Below are positions 1 to 12,451 of a stretch of DNA of 53,410 nt, piece by piece (the stretch's first letter is position 1; every line of letters begins with the position of its first letter). The stretch comes from Hemicentrotus pulcherrimus. Taxonomy: Eukaryota; Echinodermata; Echinoidea; Camarodonta; Strongylocentrotidae. A program made the translations under genes and the position numbers. Under the pieces are notes generated by a model, which was not told the DNA's origin, did no database searches, and saw only the letters and a list, made by a program, of their open reading frames with translations. The stretch spans positions 166,330 to 219,739 of the forward strand of contig BEXV01000241.1 in NCBI GenBank assembly GCA_003118195.1, read 5' to 3'.

Positions 1-609
1 AAGTGAGAGGGGGAGGGGAGAGAGAGGGGGGAGAGTAAGTGAGAAGGAAAAAATGGTTCCGGACTAATCTAAATGTCACAACATTTCGATCTAATTAGGA
101 CGTCTTCTACATAGGAAGGGGGTACAAGAGATCAAGGAAAAGACCTAATCAGATTAGAAATTTACCAATAAAACCAGTTCAAAGAGATGTCAAGTACCTT
201 TGAGCAATTTTCTGGTCAAAGATACAGTTGTGAGGTAACAATAGAGAGGGCTTGGACTTGGTATGAAAAGGTTTCTCATTAATCACAGTGATTACATCCG
301 GAAATACGAGTCTCTTCTCATAATATTTACCAGGCATGAATGATATGGTTTTATTTCACAAAATTAACCACCTATACAATAAATGTACAAACAAATTAAA
401 GAAATAAAGCATAACCTTGTCCGTAAACCACAGAAACCAATAGCACACAATATATAGCAGATCTATAACATGCTCTGGTAGGCATGGCAGCTGTAAATAT
501 GAAAGGTATGTAGATGTAGCATGATTTTGGGTACAGATTGAGTACATGTAAGCATGGAGATAAAAGAAGAGATATCTCCATGATGTAAGTATGGACTCTC
601 ACTATACTC
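1..609. other. Flank: GA-rich start, otherwise no gene seen
   Basis: The first 45 bases are a purine-rich (GA) run. The rest is AT-rich with no spliceable or conserved coding segment. Confidence 0.5.
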
Positions 610-1636
610 TATATGGGTGATTCTTCACTAAGTGTCTACTTTTGTGTCCCGCCACTTTCAGGGTTTATAGTTGAAAAATGCACAGCTTTTATTTTCTTAT
701 TTTATCCCTTTTATCTAATAAGGTATAATTATGATTACCCAGGGTATAATAATTGTTTGATTAATTTATTTTTTTCTCCCACCGCAATAATAGGTCGTGA
801 CCCCCCTCAAATCTCTATGTCCCGATGGGTATATATAAAACATTACTTCCTTCATATCTTTTCTTAATGTCAACTGTTTTTCATGAAAACCCTCTTAAAT
901 GCTTTGTTTTTTATCATGTATTATTTTGAAGTTTATTCAAATTCGTTATCTTGAAGAAAATATAATATTTTTACTTTTGGGGTTACCGATTTTTCTGTCC
1001 CTCCATTTGCGTCAGATACCGTCACACACTTTTTATAGCGCCATCTATCGACAAATCAAGTCACTTTCAACGTTTTTCTGCGTAGCAACGCCGTCATATT
1101 ACTGACGATCATTTTTCCCCATTAGTGGTCTGGTGTTTGGGCCGGAAATTTCCAACAAAAGAACGAATTTATGGAATGATAGATGCGTACCTTTAATCAT
1201 CGTCATATCCGAACGATCTAGATTTAATTGAAATTGTGCAATTATTGTATTTTGTAATGTTTGTGAGATAAAGGGCGATGCAATGTACACCTACGTCAAA
1301 ACGAAAGTGCAACTAGCCGCAGGGCGACAGTGCCATGTTCGATAATATGTTTAAGCTGTCATATCCGTCACCAACAGCTCCGTCACGAAACACAGTTTAT
1401 TACTGATTACTCTGAAATGTGACGGATATGATGCAATGCAGTGAGCAATGGCTGAAAAGGGGCAAGAAAAGTAAAAATAACCCTGTAAAAGGCTGTAAAG
1501 ATCGCGCCAAACGTAATTTTCCAGTAGTAGAGATATATGCATATAAAAAAATGAATGATCATGTAAAATATATATATATTTATATTTGCTTTCCAGAAAG
1601 TAAAAAGTAGACACTTAGTGAAGAATCACCCATATA
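610..1636. mobile_element. Non-autonomous DNA transposon with 34-base perfect terminal inverted repeats
   Basis: The left end (610-643) starts TATATGGGTGATTCTTCACT and its exact reverse complement closes the element at 1603-1636. Inside, CATATCCG boxes occur at about 1204 and 1361 with an inverted partner at about 1422, like subterminal transposase-binding repeats. No transposase is encoded. The superfamily is not recognised; TA-type flanks are possible because the outer bases are TATAT/ATATA. Confidence 0.75.
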
Positions 1637-4600
1637 CCAAACAGTGAATGTGAAAGGACAGCCTGAAGTATCTGATGGCAAAACTTTGATGGAGCTTGTT
1701 TTCCACATCTCAAGCAGCCAGTATATAGCCTGGAAATATTTCCTCCATAAAAGTTATCGTGACCTAAGGACCTATACAAATACCAGGACAGACCACTCTC
1801 ATTGCATGTACATGTCCATGGTCGAGGTGTGGCATTCAGAACTGAATTTGAAAAACCATCTCACTATTTCTACTCTTACTCTGTGTGAATACACATACCG
1901 TTATGTACATGGCAAAAATACTGTGATGCAAAAACACAAAATACTATGATTGTAAACAAAATGAAAAATGGGCCCTTTACTCTGATTCTTTTACAGGACA
2001 CTTAATTTTTAAATTATGACATTTTAAATTCCCAGACTTTTTAACATTATCCACTCATTTGGAGCATGGCTGTTTCATGCATAATGAAGATTTACAAACA
2101 AGAAAATATTGATTTGGAACTGATTGATGCTTCCTACTTTATCAACCCATGAGCCCGGACTGGGTCAGATCTGATGATTCCTTGAGAAAGTAAAACTATA
2201 GACCACCATCATCAACAATACAATCTATACAGCATACCACAATTTCCTCATACTCTCTTTGAGGTACTCGGTGGTAAGAGAGCCAAAACATACCACTTGT
2301 CTTTGGGATTATTGCATAACATCATGTCCATTTAACTGTATCTAAGTATCCATGTAACAAATGCCTGATTGCCACTAGGAAATAGGTGAAATTGCATCTA
2401 AATACATCCATTAATCTTGAATAGACAGCTTTGTAATGGATGGTTCATCATGGACCACCTTTATATTGTCTGGTCTGAGAGAGATTGAGTATGTCAAGAA
2501 TTCAAGCACTTTTAACAACAACATAAGGAATTTGCAGCTTATATGATTCAACAGTTTAGAACACAAACAAAGGATAAATAATTCTAAACATTTGCCGATT
2601 TTCACACCAGTGATTAAATACAAACACAATTCTTCTAAATTGACAGATGAATTCAATACATGAACAAAAAATATAAACATATATGTACAGTGTATATGTT
2701 GTACAGGGATTCATCAAAAAATTTAATGCAATATTATCAGAGGTCTTTATTGCCCCTTTTCAAAAAAACTATAATATAGCTTTTTAGAGAAAATGCTCCT
2801 AAGGTATGTTTCATTTGTCAATTTTGAATAAGAAAAAAACATATCTTCTATCTGACCCTAACAACCTAATAGACTTCAATCTGGTATTCAGAGTTTATTA
2901 TCGTAGTTGGTGGGATATATGCATCAATTTGTGATTTCCTAATGAATTAATATGCTATTTAATTTCAGTCAGCCTCTATTTTATATTCAACATTACCATG
3001 TAACTCAATGTCAAGTCTCACTTGGACCAAAAAAATCCTCTGGTATGGAAATATATTTGTTAATACGATTTCAATTCCACCTTTCATTGGCCTCTAGGAC
3101 TCAGGAGGACTGATTTCCATACCCACCTACATGTACATGTAGAGGTTCTGTTGACTTTGTTTATGAATAAAAACAATCACATCCTCCATTGCGTGCCAAA
3201 TATCTGATGGACTTTTTCAATTGAATTAGCAAGCCCTGACCAATAGTTTACTGTGATCTAAATTCCATTGAATGTGGGTGGTTTAATATGAGCTGTCATC
3301 ATAAACTCATTCTAGGTCAGATTGAAACAACAACTTTCATTTGATAAATGTGAACAACAAACTCCTGTATTAACAAAATTGTGTTTAATTCTAAAGAGTT
3401 ATCTTTTAAAAAGGAAAAACGAATCTGTAGTTAATTCTTAATCAAAGTTAAACTGAAATTCAGATTAGCTTAAGTAGTTTTACAACAGAATATGAATATT
3501 ACAACATTTTCAGCTCTGCTTTCTATGAGGTCAGAATAAAACTTATATTTGGTGAAGTACTAGAATGATAAAGTACATCATCCTCTCTCCTACAGTATAC
3601 GGGGGGAAGGAGTTTCCAAGTCGAAAAGACTTTTGGGTAAAGTCACTTCTTGAACCATCCTTGTGTGGGGACTTATCAAGTAAGTAACAGTCAGCCTCTA
3701 AATTGTCTCTGCCAGAATTATCAGCAAAATTCAGGAGTGATCAACTTGCCATTTAGAATCCAGGATGTAATTAATTCAACTTAATCTCTATCACCTAGAG
3801 TACATGGAATTTTCTGGACCTTTTTTATACCATGGTGGCTTGCGATCTAATTACTCCTCTTAAAAATTCTGTAACACCAATCTTTGAGTGTGTGTGTGCA
3901 CTCACAGTCACATTGTAAGAGGTCACCCCAGCATAGCAAGCAGAGGAACTATGTCTGATGCATGGGGCATTAGAGTAAAGTGAATGGATAGAATACCCCC
4001 CCCCCTTCATTCAAAAAAATAAATCAATTTTAAAAAAATACAATACAATACATGAAACAAACAAATTATAAATTAAACAAAAAACACAGGCACAATGCAC
4101 AATGTTTGAAAACTACGTAAGTACGTACCAGATAGAAATAGAGATATACAAGATAGACCTGTAAACCAGACTGCATGTACAGGAAATACTGTATTTTCCC
4201 ACTACACTAGCCTAGATCCGGTAATACGATGGTGCGCTGACTAGTAGTAAGTTCAATTTGACTCTAAGTCCTGTAAGAGCCATGCAGCAGAATTTAAATC
4301 TATTAACACACAGAGAATTCTGATAAACCAGAATATTGCCAGACATAGCAACATATCATGAAACCATTCGTTCCCTCAGCTCAGCTATCTCAATTAGCAA
4401 TCACAGTCATAGTACTCATACTTTTATGTGAAGACATTTACATTGTTATTACATATTTCTAGTGTTGACATTAAACAAGGTCATGAAGGTCACAATCTTG
4501 TGTGCCTAACTGAAAAGACATAGACTCCTAGGTCTAGATCTATGAAATGTCATCAACTAGCTGTGACCAATGTGAATACAAAAAAATTCCCCAAAACTAT

Positions 4601-4656
4601 GCGTGTATTGCAAATCCAATAATTCATCAGAATCATACTCATAGGTAACTCCGGGA

Positions 4657-4686
4657 AGCTCCAACACCGGCGCCGGTGTTAGAGCT
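4657..4686. repeat. 30-base near-perfect GC-rich palindrome
   Basis: AGCTC, one unpaired base, an 18-base perfect palindrome (AACACCGGCGCCGGTGTT, 4663-4680), one unpaired base, then GAGCT. It stands out in AT-rich surroundings and could form a cruciform or bind a dimeric factor. Confidence 0.7.
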
Positions 4687-5612
4687 AGCTCATAGGATGA
4701 TACATTTACTTCAACCATGATATTTTTATCATCAAAAATGATAAATTATTTACAACTTTTGTTCTGGTGCAGCAGCATGCAATTGAATTGAATCAATCAA
4801 TAATAACATATACACGTGTATGGTGTATGTGTCCATCTTTAGATCAACTCTATATGGCACTGGAGCTGGCACTCACTAGGAAAAGGCAGGATACTTACAA
4901 TACAATGTCAATGTGCATGAATTAGGCTGTGGTCGGCTCAGCTCAGTTACGTCTGTCTAATTCCAGTAATTTATCGATGACCTAAGAAACACCTGATTAT
5001 CCACAATAATTGTTATGCTCTGGCTCTAGAGTCCACAATTCACAAAATACATACTATTCAGTGCACACGCATTGCACACGTACAAGCAGCGAGCTAGCTC
5101 CGCTGGTTCATTCATTCATTCTAAAACTGATTCAAGATTGCGCAAGTATTTTGTGTGGTGCTGCCTGTACTGTGCTCGATGCGCTGCAGACTCAGCAATT
5201 AGACATCAAACCCCTGTCTAGCAATGCACGGGCGGCGGGTGAGAGAAACTCTAATGTGTATGTCATATGTCGCGTGTAAATCGAGTCTGTCTCGACTCTT
5301 CCATTGCTGAATAGAGGGATAAGACGATGTCAAGCGTAGCAATACCACGCCCCTTTTTTCGTCTCCAACATCATTTTAGAGCTCTGTTCCTCCTCATCCT
5401 TTTCTGTGGGCTTGCATGTTTGTTTGTTTTTTCTGTTTTTCTGTATGGCTGTGAGGCTGTCTATATATTTATTCTCTCGCTCTGTGTTACTTCTCTTCCT
5501 CTCTTCCTGTCTGTTTGTCATGTTTTCTGTCTGGATGTGTCTGTCAGGCGTTCTGATCTATGCCTCCCACTATTTTTTTGTTTCCCTGTCTCTTGCCTAT
5601 AGCCAAACCCCC

Positions 5613-5621
5613 CTCCCTCTC

Positions 5622-5656
<35 letters not shown>
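5613..5656. repeat. (TC)n microsatellite
   Basis: Uninterrupted CT dinucleotides inside a longer pyrimidine-rich stretch (about 5285-5760). Long open frames across it are low-complexity artefacts. Confidence 0.9.
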
Positions 5657-5660
<4 letters not shown>

Positions 5661-8600
5661 CTCTCTCCGTATTTCTCTACCTCATTTTATCATCGTTTAT
5701 GTACTTCTTCTCCTTCTTTTGTGTGTTTGTCTGTTTGTTTTACTGATTTCCACTTTAATACAAAGAAACATCATACACATGAATATAGCGAGTAACAGTT
5801 TGACAAAATATGTTTCTAATTAAATTACCAGCAAAAACAAATACATTGATCGGTGCCAAACCATCATGAAAACATAATCTGCATAAAAATAAGAAATAAG
5901 GGGGAGAATGGATATCTTATGTATATGTTTAGCAAGTTTCTTACAAAGCAAAAAGCAGTAGACTATGTGTCGTATGCTATAGTGATTATCAAGTCCATCA
6001 CAATGATCAAATGTACTTTGGTTAGCCGGTACTGTAAAACAGATTATTCCTCGTTATCAATCTATAAAACATATTCTGCATTATTTAAATATAGTTCGTA
6101 GAGAGTGTAAGTTGAATGACCCTCAGGAATCCGTGTCATTAATGCCTCTTTCAGGAATATGATTTCATGTCAACATTTGGTTTTAGAATGATTGATAGGG
6201 GTAATAGGAGTGTAAACGAATGCTATTATCGGTGTACAATGAATTTCTTTGTATTCGTGGTCGGTATGTACTCTGTTATTCACGTGCATCCGTGTCGATG
6301 TATTTACTTAATTAATATTGCATACATAGAATCATGGAAGAGGCTATTTCAAGCTGCGGTATAACAGTCATGATGATGAAAAAGTACGTTCAATAGGTAA
6401 GTTATGCTGTGTACCTCAATTCAATTTTATTCGTTTATTTGAATTCCAGCAAATACATTAAAAATACATAGGTAAAAAGTATATAAATACATATACAAGT
6501 TTAAAAAAATTATTACATACAGTATCATACAGTATTTAAAAAACGGTATTTATGAATTAGGATGGCCATTAAAAAAACAAAAAACAATAGGGGGTTTTGT
6601 CGGTACGGCCAACAAAACAAAGTAAAGTTTATTGAAATACATAGTTTTTTTTTATTCACAATAAGAATTTGTGTAAAATATAACTTTATAATAAATAACA
6701 ATGTATACAAAAAAATATTTCGTATGTACATAGCATGGGTATTTCTTAAATATTTCAGGTATCCATGTGACCCCTAAACCCTGAAGATTATGGCAACATA
6801 TAGGTATGTAAATTAATGAAATAAACACCCAAAGTGTTTGAGATACATCAACATACTTATTGACATACCGGACAGGGGCTCCACCTCGCCCCCCCTCCCC
6901 CGCCACTAACCAGAATGTTTGAATTACCTGATAAATTCAGGCAATCGCCACTATTTGTAACGTGAAGTGGTATATTTGTATTTTATTTTTTTAAAGTCAT
7001 TATATTAGTCTGTATTCACAACAAACCACATTGTCAAAACGATAAAGTTCAACATTATAGATACCTTAAATAGTATCTCTTATGCAGTTCTCAAAACGTT
7101 TCATGATTATACAATGAAATAGGGTTATTTTGTAGGCAATATCCTTTCAAATTAATTTCTGCCACAATCAGAACCTACTGAGATCATGAGATGAAGTGAT
7201 TTTATAACAAACCATTAAATTGTATTTTCTTTTTAAACAAACCTCCAGTGGAGGTTCTAAAAATATACACTTTTCTCAAACGACTTTAATTTGGTTCACA
7301 ATGGAGGAAAAGACCAATCGATTTTTTTCCAAATTGCTTGACATGTACTTTTCTGACATCAATATACTTGACAATAATTCTTTATGGCATATTCGTGTTT
7401 ACGATAAAGATACGGATCTTGTTATTGTGTGAACATTTCGATTAAATCTGCAAAATGAATGTTAATCCCCGACGTATATAGAAAACTACCACATTGATTG
7501 AATTAAAAAGTAAGAATGAAAATGTAATTATTACATTTTACACCTCCAGGGCTCTAAAAAGTTAATCAGAAACGATTTGTACACATTCTAGTTATTATTC
7601 TGGGTGTGTAACATACCGTGACCAAAGTGCATGGAATACAAGCAATTTTATTTGTTCATTTGTGACATGATGATGAATATTTTCTGGGTTAATGATAGCA
7701 GTTGAATCCCGAGTTGTATAAATGATGAAAAGACGTTGTCAGGATTGGAGAGGGAAACACTTTGCTTCCAGGTGAATCACTCTGAATACAAATTGATATT
7801 GGTGGTGTAGGCCGTTTTTTAAAGGAGAAGAGGCACATTGTGCTCCCCCCCCACCCTCGACAATTTTCCTCTACTGGAAAACAAAAACTTCATGAAAACC
7901 ATTGCATGCAAGCTAAGTAATTTGCATTATAGAACCTTATGAATAATACACCATTTTGAGAAGTGTTTGCTTAGCCTCGAGTAAGTACCAATACTACTTC
8001 ACAAAATAGTGATGTTTATCATCTAATAAGCCAAACTTTAAACATGACATGAAAGCTTGGGCAAGCCTAAAGGAGCTCAATATTAAACGCCGAAGTGAAA
8101 TCAATGAAGTCAGAACTACCTCAAACATAGATTATGCTTGTATTCAATTGTCAAAAGTTGTAAATCAAAATGAAATGTAAAACCTTTGATCGCTCGAAAA
8201 CAGCTACTCTTTGACTGCATTATAGGCTACTGATGTTGCAAATCACATCACATCGGGATAAAAAATAATATTATAATAAGTTACAATTTGAGAAGAGATG
8301 TAATATGGAAAACGTAATGTTGGGCACTTCACCTATTCCGGCAAATATGGGCATGGAAAGTGATTTTCTTGTCGAAATTGAAAACGAGATATGGATAATC
8401 CACCGATGATGTAGCCCTATACTTGAATGAAGGGGGGGGGGTAGTAAAGGAACATGATAAGTGTGACCCCCTCCCACATCCTCCACTATTTTGCTGTCCT
8501 ATACAACCTTGCCCTATATACGCTTAAAATGCGTTGTTTGTCATTAGATGTATCTGTTATTACATGTTCCATGACTGCTATTCACTGCTTAATATGTTTT

Positions 8601-9467
8601 CGTTTTATATCAAGAAACTGAGCACAAACGCATTAAAACAAAAACCCATTAAAAAGAACAGAGGAAATTGATAAGGAAGGCATGAAGGACATCTTCAAAC
8701 ATTGATTTCTCTTTCATTTCTGATATCGCTGTGCATCTTACTTATTTTCGATCGATTTTTGCTACTGGCAATGTTATAATTTATATCATTACTATTGAAT
8801 ACCGGCTATGGTTCAAAATTGCCCTCGTCTGTCCTTGGTGGGAAGAAAAAAAAAACAGTGAAGAAGAACAAAACCACCCAAACCGAGCGAGATATTGAAA
8901 ACATCGAGAATGCAAACATCCCTTTCAGTTTGTGCAATGGTTAACATAATGAGTAATAATTCAAACTATAACAAGAAGGGTGGGGAATATACCAAGTTGC
9001 CATGGAAACCCGAAGCCAAGTATTGTTTGTGTACAATGGGTAGGTGTTATGGCAGATGGGACCTGGGAATGAAGAGTCAATAAAAGAGAAATATACCGTG
9101 ACGTGGAAAGGATTACCTCGTCTTTTATTATGATCTATATAGATTTGGAGTAAAAGGAGATTATGTTAGTTTCGGCTCACCTCATGGGTAATTGTCTCTT
9201 TTTATGGGATTGTTGTTCAGTTTCATGCCGTATTAAACTACTTGAAGGTTCTTATTTTCTCACGATGACATATAATGATGCATCCTCATGAAACCCTCTC
9301 CATTCCATTGAAACATCTGTAGTTTTACAGTTAACGACTTTGAACAAGGAATGAAGGATACACAACAGTTAACCTTTCTCAGTTCCTAGCCTTGTACCCC
9401 AACTTTGTGCAATTATTTTGTATAACCAACAACATAACTGTAGAATATACTACACCATTGAAGAGGT

Positions 9468-9620
9468 GTATTAGTATAGTGGCACGTCACCTAACTGTGG
9501 ATCAAATGGTTTGTGGTTCGAGTCCCAACGCGGCCCTGATATCATTTGGCACAACTAGGGATATAGGCCTATACATTGGCAACACTCCACCCAGGTAAAT
9601 AACTGGATATCCGGTATAGT
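9468..9620 (+). mobile_element. tRNA-derived SINE
   Basis: Pol III box A TAGTATAGTGG (9472-9482) and box B GGTTCGAGTCCC (9515-9526), correctly spaced, followed by a tail with the CTCCACCCAGGTAAAT sequence also seen in other SINEs of this window. It shares ACTGTGGATCAAATGGTT-like text with the copy at 17.9 kb, so the two are probably one family. Confidence 0.7.
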
Positions 9621-12358
9621 ACGAAAATTCAGCCTAAATGTATCTCTTCAATTGCTATTTATTCCCCTCAGATTGTAAATTATTCTGCTACCTATTATTC
9701 AGTGCTGTTTCCGATTTTTCCTTTTCAGTAAATTTTCAGTAAAGGTCCTCAATCTTCTTTTCTTTTCTATTCTCCCTAAGCCAAGAAAGCATGCTCCCCT
9801 CAGAGTTGATCGGTGGTTTTAAGCTTTTTAGCTTACTAATCTGTCAAGAGTAAACTATGATCAGTTTGTTCAGCACACATTGCATCTAACTATCAACAAG
9901 TACAGTCAAGTAGAAAGTATAAACAGCTCACTGCAGTCAGACGAAGAATGGATCACAATGGGAAGCTACCGGTCAATACATATACCGTAGCCATGTTGGT
10001 AAACATAGAAAGAATTCATGGAACAGGGCCCATATAGAAGGAACAGATTCATACTGACAGTTGAACCAAGCTTTTGTTATACTCATTTTTTTTTTTGGTG
10101 ACAATAGTAAATAATATTTTAGACCTGATTTCTATATCTATCACGGTTTTCAGCGTCCGTTTGGCAGACACATTAAAGTCAATTCAGTGCGTTTCCCACG
10201 TGCAGATTTAAACAAAAAATCTATCACATGAAAATGTGCAACATACTATTTACTATTCACTATCTTCATGCTATATCACATTCCGCCTTCAAATAAAATA
10301 GTCCTTCATTAACCAACTTCCCATGCAGGGAACTACAATTACAAGCTTTGCTTTCTAAGGTCCACCCCGCCCCCAACAACACAGCTATATTTATTGACTT
10401 GCCATTCAAATTATTATTTTTTCTTAAAAACTTAAGTTATGTCGAGATTTTGTCTCATTCCTATTTTTTAAAATTTTCTATGCTCATGATGATTTGGGTA
10501 GAATTTTATTTGCTGCTATATTGTGAAAATGAATAAAATGAAATGAAACTTCCAAGGCATTCGTTTATTTCTCAGACTCGCAGTCATTATTGGTAGTCCT
10601 CAATGAAGGCTCCTTCCTCATATGTCTTTAAACACTCTAATATTAATTTTGTGAGAAGGGGCACTGGCAGATATGGGGGTACGATCGACCCATGCTTTTT
10701 AGGGAACATGTCTTATCTGATGTTCTTCCACACTTGCAAAATGAAAAATGATAAAGTTCACGAATTATTTTTCACCTCTTCCCACAACTCAACCTTCTCT
10801 TTAAATGCCAATCGCGCATAATTATTCACATGCCCTCATCTGCGTTCTTGTACTGTCTTTCTGTGCTCACTAAATATTAAATCCAAACTGCACCTATTAA
10901 TTTGATAACTTTTTATTTCTTTGTTCCTCAAAATACTTTCTAGTAAAGTGCCTCTATCAAATCAAGATCTCGTCTCGAGGGAGGCTAAAACTTTCCCGAC
11001 ATCAATTTTCCTCAAGTTTTCCCGAGAAATACATTTTTTCTGTAGTCATTTAACGGTGTTTAAAAGTGTCTTTTTTAAATGTTTTTCCCTTTCTTATAAT
11101 AAGCGGACATAGTAGAGGGACGCGGTTGTTTGGCCTTTGGTGCCCTGTGCTTTAAGTCTATCTCAAGTTTCTACCATGTTTACTGTGCTTTCATTCTTAA
11201 ATGCTTTTAAAAGGGGGTGATTTAAAAGAAGAAAAAAAAAACTTGTGCAAGAATATATAAAATTGACGAGTTAATTTTTTATACCCCAAGCATGACTTCC
11301 TCTGAAAGAACGTAAACCATTATGTTAGCAGCCATGCATGTGAAGGGAGAGTTTGAATTAATACAACCAAGAAAAGCTGGTTGCCATAATCATTAGCAAC
11401 CTAAGTGCTCCCATAACTCCATTGTAAGATTTTCTTTTTCAATTTGTCGTCATTTTGTCACGCCGGCGACATGAATTTAGACTCTGGAGACTTGCTGAGA
11501 TTTGGGCAAATATTTGAGAAGTGGAAGTAAAATTTTTCAACAGGTAAATCAATATTTGAAATTCTTTGAAGCCATATTTCAGACGGGAGTCATGTTAAGG
11601 CTCGAATGATCATGATTTTGACAGCTGGCTGGACATGACGGTAGTCAAGTTAACATCAATAGTCTGAAAAAGAAAAAAGATACTTCGATAAGAGAGAGAA
11701 AATAAATTTTACAAAATAAATAATAAATAATAATGTTTAACTACAGACTAATGGCCACTTATGGGGGAGGAAAAAAACAGGTAATGAGAAATATGAGAGC
11801 ATAATGGTTGAGTATTTGTCCTTATTTAGAAAGGTTTCGTGAAGGCGACGATGAAGGCAACTCCATTATTCATCACTCATTGTCTCAAGAATGCAGGGAC
11901 GTGCTCAAAAGTATTTACCTTGAGAATGTCCATGTAATTAACTGTAGTATTCTTGATCGCTTAGCTACAGCCCTGAAGTAACAAATACAGCCTAGAAGTA
12001 ACAAATGCAGAAGTAGTCAACCCGCTGCTCATAATAATAAAGCTTTGCTTAGACGAAAGATAAACGTAACTATAGGACACCCAAAAACACCTTACAAACA
12101 TAAACATTACAAAATTAAATTAAAATTCAAAAAAAGACAAGAACTAAAATACACAAAAATAATATTGTCGTTTTATAGCCATGTATATAATACTTAACAT
12201 TATCGTAATTACTTACTTCATAGCTGATAATCGAATATGATATGACATAATTGTGTTTCTCGTTAATGGTTTGGGAGGGTTTCGGGACCGGAAATAAGCT
12301 CTCCATTTTGTCTACATTATAAAATGGAATGGAGTGAGCTCAACTCAAACATTACTAC

Positions 12359-12361
<3 letters not shown>
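9621..12361. other. No gene seen
   Basis: AT-rich flank without recognisable coding exons or clear repeats. Confidence 0.4.

Positions 12362-12447
<86 letters not shown>
12362..12447. repeat. (GA)n microsatellite
   Basis: About 86 bases of uninterrupted GA/AG dinucleotides, likely polymorphic in length. Confidence 0.97.

Positions 12448-12451
<4 letters not shown>

Larger units (their letters stand above)
1637..9467. other. Gene-poor intergenic DNA
   Basis: AT-rich sequence with only short chance frames. It holds a near-palindrome at 4657-4686, a pyrimidine-rich stretch at 5285-5760 with a (TC)n core, and poly-C and poly-G runs near 3997 and 8430. I see no conserved exon. Confidence 0.5.

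Noticed and set aside
2411..2680. Minus-strand frame with LRR-like spacing (VNLEELCL)
   Set aside because: Only one weak motif, AT-rich leucine content, no repeats of the unit and no flanking exons.
5327..5823. Long overlapping plus-strand open frames, Ser/Leu/Phe-rich
   Set aside because: They run through a pyrimidine-rich (TC)n stretch and have no splice context or recognisable domain.
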